Assembly: GCF_014635725.1 (NCBI RefSeq)
Contig: NZ_BMDJ01000004.1
Location: 310,001-374,000, forward strand
Source of the DNA: Pedobacter mendelii
Lineage (GTDB): Bacteria > Bacteroidota > Bacteroidia > Sphingobacteriales > Sphingobacteriaceae
DNA length: 64,000 nucleotides
Direction: 5' to 3'
Part shown: positions 55,601 through 63,558 of the stretch, one piece after another
Numbering within the stretch: position 1 is the stretch's first letter
How the letters are laid out: each line of letters begins with the position of its first letter
The notes under the pieces: generated by a model
What the model was told of the DNA's origin: nothing
Database searches by the model: none
What the model saw: the letters and a program-made list of their open reading frames with translations, nothing else
Position numbers and translations under genes: made by a program

Positions 55601-56035
55601 TTTAGTATCTCCTTTTAAGTAAACGGATACACCAATCAAAATGTCGATCTGATCTTTAACAATACCGGTAACAGTAATATCTTCAGATATTTTTTTTACT
55701 GTTTTTTGTGGATCATCTTTGAGCGAAAGCAGGATGTAATTTCCTTCAACTGTGTATTTAAGTTTTGTTTTATATAGTAAAAGATCAAGCGTCTTGGCCA
55801 ACGAACGTGCACCTGCCTGTATGCTAATGGATTGGTAACCATCAGCTTCTTCTGTTTTATAGGCAAAACGAAACTTAGTTTGATTTTCAATTATTTTTAT
55901 TACGGATACTAAATTACCATTGAAATTAGCAATCTTTACCTGTACATCATTAATTCCTTGTGCACTAATAGGATTGGCCATAATTAAACTAATGCTAACT
56001 AATAAAGCAGCAGTAGTTAAAGCGGTACATTTCAT
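52607..56035 (-). CDS. susC: SusC/RagA-type TonB-dependent transporter with STN domain
   Basis: 1142 residues from the ATG at 56035; ORF codons reach 56101 but would put a basic segment before the signal peptide (MKCTALTTAALLVSISLIM...ISAQG). After it comes an STN (secretin/TonB short N-terminal) domain (VQVKIANFNGNLVSVIKII), which talks to an anti-sigma factor, then a carboxypeptidase-regulatory-like domain (ITVTGIVKDQ), a TonB-plug (VTVVAYGTQKKSSMVSSI; GRLAGVIAYQRSGEPGQDNAAFFIRG; GARGANGVILVTTK) and a long beta-barrel with a C-terminal aromatic end. It imports a glycan together with the SusD lipoprotein. Substrate cannot be predicted because no hydrolase is linked to it. Confidence 0.95.
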   Translation of the reverse strand: MKCTALTTAALLVSISLIMANPISAQGINDVQVKIANFNGNLVSVIKIIENQTKFRFAYKTEEADGYQSISIQAGARSLAKTLDLLLYKTKLKYTVEGNYILLSLKDDPQKTVKKISEDITVTGIVKDQIDILIGVSVYLKGDTKRAVQTNETGRYTIKVPANGTLVFSMVGFESREIKVNGEGIVNVELTPIDNKLNEVTVVAYGTQKKSSMVSSITTISPKELKVPSSNLTTALAGRLAGVIAYQRSGEPGQDNAAFFIRGVTTFGYKKDPLIMIDGIEVSSTDLARLQPDDISSFSIMKDATATSLYGARGANGVILVTTKSGKVGPARIAVRFENSVSANTKKVELANPITYMQLENEAVLTRNPLGILPYSQNKIDNTIAGLNPYAYPANNWTDQLIKNTTNNQRLNFNANGGGEIARYYIAGTVNQDNGILKVDQRNNFNSNIDLKSYQLRSNVNINMTKTSEVIVRLSGSFDDYKGPIDGGSGVYSKILRANPVLFPAYYPSELMPKTNHILFGNERVNGTNYINPYADMIKGYKDYSRSTLNAQFEFKQDFKFITPGLSARGMFNTSRYSFFDILRNYNPYFYSASGYNRLTNNYGLTSLNETSATEYLNYSEGLKDINSTTYIEAAVNYNKTIGKKNEIAGLLVYQRRNQIFANQGSLQKSLPYRNQGVSGRFTYGYDNRYLTELSFGYNGSERFYKTERYGLFPAAGIGWYVSNEKFWKPYEKIINKLKLKGTYGIVGNDAIGSAEDRFFYLSEVNINDGNKGFNFGENFNTYRPGVTVTRYDNRDITWETARKLNIGFELGLFNSLEIQADYFTENRNNILMSRASIPTTMGLSATPRANVGKAKAGGVDISADYNKTFSNGYWLQLRGNFTYAHSEFTAYEEPQYNEAYKSRVGQSLNQRFGLIAERLFVDQAEVNNSPVQTYGDYGAGDIKFRDVNGDGRITDLDQVALGNPEVPEIIYGMGFSTGYKGLDFSAFLQGSARSSFWIDAQATAPFVNYYTEDERNGRSPITGVPQNALLQAYADSHWSDDNKDLYALWPRLSTTVNLNNAQSSSWFMRNGAFLRLKSVEIGYSLSKKLSAKLHIASARIYLSGTNLATLSGFKLWDIEMGGNGLGYPIQRVYNMGIQVGL

Positions 56036-56058
56036 AAAATATAGAACATATTTGGTTA

Positions 56059-56074
56059 ATACCCTAAAGGGTAT
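56059..56074. repeat. Palindrome in the susC leader
   Basis: ATACCCT at 56059-56065 and AGGGTAT at 56068-56074 form an inverted repeat with a 2-base centre, 24 bases upstream of the susC start. It may be a leader hairpin or a regulator site. Confidence 0.5.
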
Positions 56075-56187
56075 AAAAGTACTTCTAGTAAAAATTATCA
56101 TATATTTACTTTGATTTTAAATAAGCTAAATTGGTTTTTTAAGATTAAGGAATCTAACGGTTACGAAGCTTCAGATTCTAAATTCGA

Positions 56188-56220
56188 AGCCATCATGAAT
56201 GCAATCATGGTGGCTTTTTT
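56188..56220 (+). terminator. Plus-strand terminator between fecR and susC (possible antisense RNA end)
   Basis: AGCCATCATG (56188-56197) pairs with CATGGTGGCT (56206-56215, one G-U pair) and is followed by TTTTTT on the plus strand. On the minus strand there is no U tract, so it does not terminate fecR or susC. No plus-strand gene ends here, so it may end an antisense transcript that runs over the susC leader. Confidence 0.6.
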
Positions 56221-56294
56221 GCTTATTTCGGTTTTGTATGGATATATCTCATAGTTTAAATAATTTAGTTTGGTTAGATTTATTGAACTGTTTT

Positions 56295-57284
56295 TTATTC
56301 GGATAGGTAGATAGTGTTCTGATTAATTTCGTAATTAAACTTATTGAGTTTGCTAATAATCTCAATTACTTGTTTTAAAGGCGTATTTGTTTCAAATGAG
56401 GCAACAAAGTGGCTCTTTTTAATGCTTTCATTTTTAAAAACAATTTTTACATTATACCATCTTGAAATGATTTCTGCAGCTTCTTCCACACTCACGTCGT
56501 TCAATTCCAGTTCTCCTTTTGTCCAGGAAGTATATAGTTCTGCATTTACTTGTTCTGTTTTTAAAACGCTGGTTTTAAAATCGTAAGCCAGCTGCTGATT
56601 GGGATTAACAAAGACAACTAACCGTTTCGCATCCTTTACGCCAACTTTACCCCGCAACACCACTACGCTAATATTTTTTTTAGGATAAGCAGATACATTA
56701 AAAGCCGTACCTAAAACCTGAGTTAAAATATTACCAGTATGAATAATAAATGGTTTTTTTGTATTATGTACAACATCGAAAAACGCCTCACCTTCTAAAA
56801 ATACTTCACGAAATTTACCTTGGAAATCTTTGGCAATTCTCACTTTAGTGCCGGCATTTAGCCAAACCTTTGATCCATCAGGAAATAAATAATAACTGCG
56901 CTTGCCTAAAGGAGAAGTATAATACACATAATCAGGACTTTGTGGGTTATGGTAGTTATATATTACAAGTGCAGAAATCAGTACAACAAAAAAACAAGCG
57001 GCTATTTTTATTGTGTTAATTAACATACGAAAATGCTTTTTCTTATTCTGAATTGAATCTGTAAAACGCTTGTCTTTCGTAATACGCTTAAATAGATATT
57101 CGGATTGGCCTTTTGAGAAATTAAGAACAGGCTTAATCATTTCCCATTCTTCTGCCATAAGCTCATGTATTAATGGCTCATAGTTGGGGTCAGCTAAAAT
57201 TTCCTTAAGCTTAAGAAATTCTTCACTACTCAAATCTTTTTCAATAAACTTTCTTAAAAGTTGATGTATGTAGGCTTTGTTCAC
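56295..57284 (-). CDS. FecR family anti-sigma factor
   Basis: A 329-residue single-pass inner-membrane protein. The cytoplasmic part (1-85) contains KFIEKDLSSEEFLKLKEIL and LMAEEWEMI, the anti-sigma helices. The membrane helix is at about 87-110. The periplasmic part carries the FecR domain (YYTSPLGKRSYYLFPDGSKVWLNAGT; EVFLEGEAFFDVVHNTKKPFIIHTGN; VLGTAFNVSAYP) and a DUF4974-like C-terminus with a beta strand repeated as KFNYEINQNTIYLSE. It senses the STN domain of SusC. It is between the sigma factor and susC, as usual. Confidence 0.95.
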   Translation of the reverse strand: MNKAYIHQLLRKFIEKDLSSEEFLKLKEILADPNYEPLIHELMAEEWEMIKPVLNFSKGQSEYLFKRITKDKRFTDSIQNKKKHFRMLINTIKIAACFFVVLISALVIYNYHNPQSPDYVYYTSPLGKRSYYLFPDGSKVWLNAGTKVRIAKDFQGKFREVFLEGEAFFDVVHNTKKPFIIHTGNILTQVLGTAFNVSAYPKKNISVVVLRGKVGVKDAKRLVVFVNPNQQLAYDFKTSVLKTEQVNAELYTSWTKGELELNDVSVEEAAEIISRWYNVKIVFKNESIKKSHFVASFETNTPLKQVIEIISKLNKFNYEINQNTIYLSE

Positions 57285-57460
57285 AAAAAATAAATGTATC
57301 CAAGTAAGTTGGTTTCGGATATCCGAATGGCTTGGAATGGTTTAAATTGGTTAGTTTATATAAAGAATACACTTCAGAAAGACTTAGGTACTAGTCAATA
57401 CTGAAATTTATTTTAAAAAGCTTTTTTTACAACGAAAAATTGGTTTAAATTGATGTATAA

Positions 57461-58057
57461 TCAGGACTTACCAATTAAAAATAAAGATAAAAGGATAAAT
57501 ATATTTACATCTTTTAAACGGAGCCTTAAGGTTTTTAAGGCAGAAGATATATGGTTTTTAATTGTGTTCTCTGATACCTGCATCTTTTTTGCAATTTGCT
57601 CATGCGAAAGTCCTTGAAAGCGGCTCAGCCGAAATGCTTCTTGTTGTTTATTTGGCAGTTTTTTTACGATAAGTTCTGTATAGTATGAAAGGTCATTATA
57701 AAAAACATGATTTTCAGTTTCGTTGCTGAAATTGATGGCAACTTTACTTATTTTCTCAAAAACGGTATCTGAAATGCATTGATGCCTGAGCGTATTCAAA
57801 GCTAGTCGCTTAGCAACGGTAATTAAATAAGAACCCATTTTGTATCTTTCATCAAGATGCTCTCTTGTTGTCCACAATGTGATGAAAGTTTCTTGAACAA
57901 TTTCTTCGCTTTGCTCTCGGTTTTTAAGAAACCTATATGCAAAATTATACAGCCGCAAACTATAATTATCATAAACGATTTGAAATGCTTTACTATCTCC
58001 TTCCTTCACCCTAATTAATATCTCATTGGCTACTTCATTTCCAAATTTCATATCCAA
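57461..58057 (-). CDS. ECF sigma factor (FecI/SigW-like)
   Basis: A 198-residue RNA polymerase sigma-70 family protein. Region 2 is FQIVYDNYSLRLYNFAYRFLKNREQSEEIVQETFITLW, and region 4 is KLPNKQQEAFRLSRFQGLSHEQIAKKMQVSENTIKNHISSALKTLRL, with the helix-turn-helix in the last part. A C-terminal hydrophobic tail (FILLSLFLIGK) is short and unusual. It should drive the SusC/SusD operon when the FecR protein releases it. Intergenic distance to fecR is 176 bases, so a second promoter there is possible. Confidence 0.95.
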   Translation of the reverse strand: MDMKFGNEVANEILIRVKEGDSKAFQIVYDNYSLRLYNFAYRFLKNREQSEEIVQETFITLWTTREHLDERYKMGSYLITVAKRLALNTLRHQCISDTVFEKISKVAINFSNETENHVFYNDLSYYTELIVKKLPNKQQEAFRLSRFQGLSHEQIAKKMQVSENTIKNHISSALKTLRLRLKDVNIFILLSLFLIGKS

Positions 58058-58671
58058 TTCCCGTTTTAGCTTTATTTTTATTTACCTGATTTGAAATTGC
58101 TATCAACATAAAATTAATGGTTTCGGCACTTGATATTTATAATAAAACATTATTTGCTTAACTATAAAATAATCTAAAAAATGATTAATTAAACTAATCT
58201 AATCTTACATACATACGGATCTGCAAAAAAAAGGCAATCGGTACAATCATAAATTAAAATAGAAAGTACTGGATATTAAGCATCTGGTTAGTTTACATAA
58301 CAAAGAAATAGATTTTGAGGCACTAAATTTCAAAGGGATTATCAATTTATTAAGAGATATTATCATGTATCACCAACAATTGTAATAAGTATTGTAAATT
58401 TTAGAGTAGCATTCTTTTGGATCTAAAAAAATAAAAAACTTAAATGTTTTCTTTGGTTTTCAATGTAAAAATAGCTTTCTAAAGATTTATAATTTTAGAT
58501 GCAATTGCTTTGATTTTACCGAATAACAGGTTGTTCTACTACTCAACTCCAGAGAGCATTATCTGCATGTTTATTTTAATCCTGACCTTAATTTCTTCAT
58601 GATGATAATTTAATCGCGATAAATAGCTCAAAATACCTTCGAATAGTCATTAGTAGATATTTTATGCAAAA
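58058..58671. other. AT-rich divergent intergenic region
   Basis: Between the sigma factor gene (minus) and the TonB receptor (plus). No coding potential. The sigma factor promoter is not recognisable. The last 78 bases hold the promoter and operator of the receptor gene, listed separately. Confidence 0.5.
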
Positions 58672-58749
58672 TTTAGATAAATAATAATTTATTATTTGAT
58701 ATACTTAAAAATAAATTTAGATTTGTCTAAAAATAAGTTTAGATAAATA
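58672..58749 (+). promoter_or_regulatory. Perfect Bacteroidota promoter with overlapping palindromic operator
   Basis: TTTG at 58695-58698 and TAGATTTG at 58718-58725 are separated by exactly 19 bases, a full match to TTTG-N19-TAnnTTTG. The palindrome TTTAGA-TTTG-TCTAAA (58716-58731) covers the -7 box. The same half site occurs again at 58672-58677 and 58738-58743, and the 12-mer TTTAGATAAATA is repeated exactly at 58672-58683 and 58738-58749. A dimeric repressor bound here would block RNA polymerase. The outer half sites resemble DtxR-family boxes (TTAGG-CCTAA) only loosely. The predicted start of transcription is about 17 bases before the ATG. Confidence 0.8.
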
Positions 58750-61214
58750 TGAATCATTTCAAGTGTATAATTTTAGCATATATATTTTTAGCAATTTCAA
58801 ATTCGGTTTTGGCACAGCAGATCTCGGTTAAAGGAGTGGTAACTGTTGGTGGTGTACCTAAAGAAAACATTAACATTAAAGTTGTAGGTTTAAACAAGTT
58901 GGTTAAAACCAATCAGTTTGGATATTATGCATTCGAATATTTATCTCCAGGCGATTATGAAATTGTTTTTTCGGCCATTGGTTTTTTTACTAAAAGGCAA
59001 AAGATTTTGATTAATGATACTTTGCAAACTTTGGATGTTGAATTGGAGCAGCTTGCCTCTAATTTAAATGATGTAGTTATAACTGGTGTAAACCGGGCAA
59101 CAGCGTTAAGAAAAAGTCCCGTCCCGATTGCGGTACTCACTAAAAAAGTAATGGATCAGAATGTAAATACCAATTTAATAGAAGAAATTGTTAAGGGTGT
59201 TCCTGGTGTTTCGGCAGTAACAACGGGTCCGAATGTTTCCAAACCATTTATTCGTGGTCTTGGTTATAATAGAGTACTCACATTGTATGATGGATTAAGG
59301 CAAGAAGGGCAACAATGGGGTGATGAGCATGGAATCGAGGTTGATGAGTATGGTATAAGTAGAGCAGAAGTTGTTAAAGGCCCAGCAAGTTTAACTTACG
59401 GTTCGGATGCACTTGCAGGTGTCATAAATATGATTCCTTACACTCCGAATTTTGAGGAAGGTAAACTTAAAGGAGATTTTACTTCAAACTACCAGAGCAA
59501 TAATGGTATGGTGGGTTCATCTTTAGGATTAGCCTATATCCAAAAAGATTGGAAATTTACATTCCGGTCAACAGGAAAAACTGCCCATAATTACTATAAT
59601 CCTGTAGATGGTTATGTTTTCGGTACGGCTTTTAGGGAATATAACTTCTCTGCAAGTGCGAGGGTTGATAAAAAATGGGGCTATTCTAAAACGGCAATAA
59701 CCTATTACGACAACTTAATGGAAATACCTGATGGAAGTAGAGATTCGTTAAGCCGCCGATTTACCAGGCAAGTATTGGATGTTGGAGATGATATAAAAAA
59801 CCGACCTATCGTTATGAAAAGTGATTTAACAAGTTATTCTATAAATCCGCTACACCAGCACATACAGCATTATCGCTTCTATAATACTAGCCAGCTAAAA
59901 TTTGGAAACAGCGATTTAAACATCCTAATTGGAGGGCAGCAAAGTGTTAGAAGAGAATTTAATCATCCAACTATTCCTTCACAAGCCGGGCTTTACGTGG
60001 TTTTAAATACTTTTAATTACGATTTGAAATACAATTTGCCTGATTTTGAAGGAATTGAAAGTACGTTAGGTTTAAATGGAATGTTTCAGGGAAACAGAAG
60101 TAAGGACGCGACAGATTTTCCAATTCCTGATTACGATCTTTTCGATATTGGTGCTTTTTATTTTGCAAAGAAATCATTCGGAAAAATTGATGTTTCAGGA
60201 GGTATCCGCGTAGATAGACGAAACATTAACTGGAATAATTTCTATGTCGGTACCAATGCTCAGACAGGTTTTGGAAAGCAGGTAAATTCGAGTTTTACAA
60301 ATGCCGAACTTCAGTTTCCAAGCTTTAATAAAAACTATTATGGCCTGTCAGGTAGTTTAGGCTTAACATATAACATATCAGAAAAGCTTTTAATAAAGGC
60401 TAATATTGCAAGGGGATACCGAGCACCAAACATAACCGAAATTGGTTCAAATGGATTAGATCCAGGTGCACACATTGTTTACCTTGGTAATAGAACTTTT
60501 AAACCTGAGTTTAATTTACAGGAAGATATCGGAATAATTGCTTATCTGAAAGATGCAGAGATTAGTCTGGAAGTTTTTAATAATAGCATACAGAATTATA
60601 TTTATCAATCCAGATTAACAGATGAAAATGGTAATCCTGTAGTAATTGTTCCGGGGAATTTAACTTATCAGTATCAGCAATCTAAAGCTAGGTTATACGG
60701 TGCAGAATTGAGTGTGAATTTGCATCCTACTAAATTAAAATGGTTAAGTTTTAACAATAGCCTGGCTTACGTAGTAGGTTTAAATAAAAACGAAGAATTA
60801 TTGAAAGAGCGTGGCATAGAAGCAAAATATTTACCTTTCATTCCGCCGATGCAGGTACGTTCGGAAATAAAATTTACAGCACAAAAGAAAATAGGAAGCT
60901 TTGATAAACCTTATATTAAGTTTGATGCTTTGTTCGTAGCAAATCAGAATCGTTTTTATGCCTTAGATAATACAGAAAGTTTTACCGCAGGTTATGGCTT
61001 GTTTAATACGGGTTTAGGGTCTGGAATTAAATCAAAATCGGGTAAGGCGATAATGGATATTTTTATACAATGTGATAATATTTTTAACAAGGCCTACCAA
61101 TCTAACCTAAATCGATTAAAGTATTTTGAGTATTATGCCGCAACTCCAGATGGACGTTCAGGAATTTATAATATGGGTAGAAATATAAGTTTTAAAGTTA
61201 TTGTACCGATTTAG
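58749..61214 (+). CDS. TonB-dependent outer-membrane receptor
   Basis: An 821-residue protein with a signal peptide (MNHFKCIILAYIFLAISNSVLAQ), a carboxypeptidase-regulatory-like domain (ISVKGVVTVGGVPKENINIKVVG, residues 24-110), a plug (VVITGVNRATALRKSPVPIAVLTKK; IRGLGYNRVLTLYDGLRQEGQQWGDEHGIEVDEYG; RAEVVKGPASLTYGSDALAGVINM) and a 22-strand barrel ending in ISFKVIVPI. Length and plug are of the CirA/FecA group rather than SusC, so it should import a siderophore, metal chelate or vitamin. The many His in LHQHIQHYRFY in an extracellular loop are notable. The operator in front suggests control by a metal-responsive repressor; this is inference. Confidence 0.92.
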   Translation: MNHFKCIILAYIFLAISNSVLAQQISVKGVVTVGGVPKENINIKVVGLNKLVKTNQFGYYAFEYLSPGDYEIVFSAIGFFTKRQKILINDTLQTLDVELEQLASNLNDVVITGVNRATALRKSPVPIAVLTKKVMDQNVNTNLIEEIVKGVPGVSAVTTGPNVSKPFIRGLGYNRVLTLYDGLRQEGQQWGDEHGIEVDEYGISRAEVVKGPASLTYGSDALAGVINMIPYTPNFEEGKLKGDFTSNYQSNNGMVGSSLGLAYIQKDWKFTFRSTGKTAHNYYNPVDGYVFGTAFREYNFSASARVDKKWGYSKTAITYYDNLMEIPDGSRDSLSRRFTRQVLDVGDDIKNRPIVMKSDLTSYSINPLHQHIQHYRFYNTSQLKFGNSDLNILIGGQQSVRREFNHPTIPSQAGLYVVLNTFNYDLKYNLPDFEGIESTLGLNGMFQGNRSKDATDFPIPDYDLFDIGAFYFAKKSFGKIDVSGGIRVDRRNINWNNFYVGTNAQTGFGKQVNSSFTNAELQFPSFNKNYYGLSGSLGLTYNISEKLLIKANIARGYRAPNITEIGSNGLDPGAHIVYLGNRTFKPEFNLQEDIGIIAYLKDAEISLEVFNNSIQNYIYQSRLTDENGNPVVIVPGNLTYQYQQSKARLYGAELSVNLHPTKLKWLSFNNSLAYVVGLNKNEELLKERGIEAKYLPFIPPMQVRSEIKFTAQKKIGSFDKPYIKFDALFVANQNRFYALDNTESFTAGYGLFNTGLGSGIKSKSGKAIMDIFIQCDNIFNKAYQSNLNRLKYFEYYAATPDGRSGIYNMGRNISFKVIVPI

Positions 61215-61269
61215 TGATTTTAGATAAATGAAGGCACTTAAATATGAGAAATAATGTAGGTTTGGAGGG

Positions 61270-61354
61270 TGTAATGTAAAACAAAGTTTAGGGGATATAT
61301 TTGATTTAATTTCTGTTTTTAATATCATTTACGTTTTTCTGTTTTACATTTACA
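61270..61354. repeat. Imperfect inverted repeat
   Basis: TGTAATGTAAAACA at 61270-61283 is matched by the inverse complement TGTTTTACATTTACA at 61340-61354 (one extra base). The right part continues as TACATCATCCATCTTACATT, a T/C-rich stretch of the sort that is scattered between genes in Pedobacter-like genomes. A TATATTTG box lies inside at 61296-61303. Confidence 0.45.
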
Positions 61355-61381
61355 TCATCCATCTTACATTTTAAATTTTTT

Positions 61382-61819
61382 ATGGATTCAATTAGCGAGC
61401 AACGTTTAAATATTTTAAGACAATCTATTGGTAAAGTTATTGATTCTTCACCTTCAAATTTTATGAATTGGCTGGCTCCAATATTGGTGCAAGCCGAGAA
61501 TGGCAAATTGGTTTGCCGATATACCATCAGAAAGGAGATGACTAATCCTTATCAAGTACTGCACGGTGGAGTAACTGCTGGGATAATTGACGATCTTATT
61601 GGGGCTACAATTTACACCATGGGTTTAGAAAGCCGTTTTACTACCGTAAGCAATTATATAGATTATTTTGCACCTGCAAACGAAGGTGATGAAGTCATTG
61701 CTGAAACAACAATTATCAAACGAGGGAGAACAATAATAAATTTGCAGTGTGAAGTATTTTTACCTGCAAAAAACCGTTTAATTGCAAAGGGTTATTCAAA
61801 CATGTTAAGCTTAGGTTAA
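61382..61819 (+). CDS. PaaI-type hotdog thioesterase
   Basis: A 145-residue hotdog-fold protein with the family motif YQVLHGGVTAGIIDDLIGATIYTMG, where HGGVxAxxxDxxxG marks the PaaI/YdiI-like group, and FTTVSNYIDYFAPANEGDEV as the next strand. It hydrolyses acyl- or aryl-CoA thioesters; the substrate is unknown. It is preceded by a possible TATATTTG promoter box and an inverted repeat, and has no operon partner except perhaps the small gene 100 bases downstream. Confidence 0.85.
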   Translation: MDSISEQRLNILRQSIGKVIDSSPSNFMNWLAPILVQAENGKLVCRYTIRKEMTNPYQVLHGGVTAGIIDDLIGATIYTMGLESRFTTVSNYIDYFAPANEGDEVIAETTIIKRGRTIINLQCEVFLPAKNRLIAKGYSNMLSLG

Positions 61820-61919
61820 GCCAAGAGCTTTAATGGTATAAAAATTTGATAATTCCTTTAACTTAACAAAACATTCTGTTTTATAAGTTGTTATAACTTT
61901 ACCAAAAATAATATGAGCC

Positions 61920-62153
61920 ATGTTAACAGATTATTCACCCCTGCAATTTATTGTTCGAGGCAAAATCTTTAAAGGATTTTGTATGCGTATCAACGACGAT
62001 TTTCATGAAACTTATGCCGTAGTTTTGGATGGTTATCATTCCTTTTGTATTTGGATGGATAATAAATCTGAAAAGTGGTGTGCTTCTAAGAATGTCGCAA
62101 TTGAGCCAGATGCTATTGATGAAATTATCAATAGGATCTCCTTGCCCGCTTAA
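61920..62153 (+). CDS. Small conserved-looking protein, unknown function
   Basis: 77 residues, soluble, with three aromatic-rich beta-strand-like segments (QFIVRGKIFKGFC, ETYAVVLDGYHSFCIWMD, EKWCASKNVAIEP) and a C-terminal helix (DAIDEIINRI). The pattern suggests a small barrel fold, but no family is recognised. It has a terminator right after the stop. The opposite-strand frame across the same bases is a shadow. Confidence 0.6.
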   Translation: MLTDYSPLQFIVRGKIFKGFCMRINDDFHETYAVVLDGYHSFCIWMDNKSEKWCASKNVAIEPDAIDEIINRISLPA

Positions 62154-62189
62154 ATGCGCTCCCATTAAATTTAATGCTCATAACAAAAG

Positions 62190-62224
62190 ATCCTTTATTG
62201 ATTATATCCGTAAAGGATTTTTTA
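62190..62224. terminator. Bidirectional terminator
   Basis: ATCCTTTA (62190-62197) pairs with TAAAGGAT (62211-62218), with a 13-base loop and seven T residues after it on the plus strand. On the minus strand the stem is followed by CTTTTGTT, so it can also end the SpmAB-type gene that stops at 62238. Confidence 0.75.
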
Positions 62225-62237
62225 TTTCATCAGATTT

Positions 62238-63509
62238 TTATCCGAAAAACAAATAACATACACCGATTGCTGTGCAAACGCCAACTAAATCTGCTAATAG
62301 CATAGAACCGATAGCGTATCTTGTATTTTTAATTTGAACGGAACCAAAATAAACAGCAACCACATAAAATGTTGTATCAGATGCGCCCTGGAAAACTCCC
62401 GATAACCTACTCGCGAATGAATCGGCTCCGTAAGTTTCCATTGTACTAACCATCATGCCTCTCGCTGCACCACCGCTTAGTGGTCTTATCAAAGCTGTTG
62501 GCAAGCCTTCAACAAATCTTGTATCGGTTCCTAAATACACGAAAACACTTTTTATTTCATTTATAACAACATCAAATGTTCCGCTGGTTCGTAGCAAACT
62601 TATGGCCACCAGCATCCCTACCAGATAGGGAATAATATTTATTGCAGTTTTAAAACCATCTTTGGCTCCATCAATAAAGGCATCAAAAACATCAATTTTT
62701 TTGTATAAAGCCCCAAGTATTATAATGAAAAAGATGAATAAAATTAGTCCATTGCTTAATAAACCCGAAAAGGATTGAATACCTGCGGCATTTAACGACC
62801 TGATGTAAAGCACCAGACTGGCTATGATTATTGATAAACCTAATATCCAGCCAATTACAACGGGTTGAAATAAATTAATTCTCTGTTTAAATGAAACAAT
62901 TAACATCGCCGCCATAGTACCTACAAAGGTTACAATTAGGCAAGGAATGAAAACATCAGTCGGGTTTGAAGCATTTTGTGAAGCACGTATAGCAATTACA
63001 CTCACCGGAATTAAACTTAAACCTGCAGCATGCAAACATAAAAACATAATTTGAGCATTCGAGGCTGTGTCTTTAGTTGGATTAAGCTCTTGCAAACTTT
63101 CCATTGCTTTTAAGCCAAAAGGTGTTGCAGCATTATCCAGTCCTAATAAGTTGGCCGAAAAATTCATTATCATGTGGCCCATTGACGGGTGACCTTTGGG
63201 GATATCGGGAAACAATTTTGAAAAAAACGGCCCTACAATTTTAGATAATAAGCGAATTCCTCCAGCTTTTTCGGCAATGCTCATTAAGCCCATAAATAAG
63301 GCTAAAATTCCAATCAACTTTAAACAAAGTTCTACCGAAACCCAACAAGTTTGAATAATGCCATCCAATTTTAAAGGGTTCGCTGCATCATCAGCTTTCC
63401 CGATTACCATCCAGCTAAAAATGTCGGTTTGCCCGAAAAAAAAGCATTTGATACTTGCTACTACAATTGCAACAATTATAAATGCTGACCAGATTCTACT
63501 TAATGCCAT
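62238..63509 (-). CDS. Nucleoside recognition domain membrane protein (fused SpmA-SpmB)
   Basis: A 423-residue inner-membrane protein with two Gate/nucleoside-recognition domains. The SpmA-like half has SMGHMIMNFSANLLGLDNAATPFGLKAMESLQ (residues about 110-141). The SpmB-like half has DGFKTAINIIPYLVGMLVAI, LPTALIRPLSGGAARGMM and FQGASDTTFYVVAVYFGSV. These two motifs are diagnostic. In Bacillus the two proteins are separate and act in spore core dehydration; in non-sporing Bacteroidota the fused form has no known function and may be a transporter. It is followed on the minus strand by a shared terminator. Confidence 0.9.
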   Translation of the reverse strand: MALSRIWSAFIIVAIVVASIKCFFFGQTDIFSWMVIGKADDAANPLKLDGIIQTCWVSVELCLKLIGILALFMGLMSIAEKAGGIRLLSKIVGPFFSKLFPDIPKGHPSMGHMIMNFSANLLGLDNAATPFGLKAMESLQELNPTKDTASNAQIMFLCLHAAGLSLIPVSVIAIRASQNASNPTDVFIPCLIVTFVGTMAAMLIVSFKQRINLFQPVVIGWILGLSIIIASLVLYIRSLNAAGIQSFSGLLSNGLILFIFFIIILGALYKKIDVFDAFIDGAKDGFKTAINIIPYLVGMLVAISLLRTSGTFDVVINEIKSVFVYLGTDTRFVEGLPTALIRPLSGGAARGMMVSTMETYGADSFASRLSGVFQGASDTTFYVVAVYFGSVQIKNTRYAIGSMLLADLVGVCTAIGVCYLFFG

Positions 63510-63558
63510 TCAGGTTGTTTTGTTTAGAATTGTAAAATAGCTTTTTTAGTTCGAAAAG

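Noticed and set aside
61935-62165. Minus-strand open frame opposite the small 77-residue gene
   Set aside because: The plus-strand frame has a better start, codon pattern and a terminator right after it.
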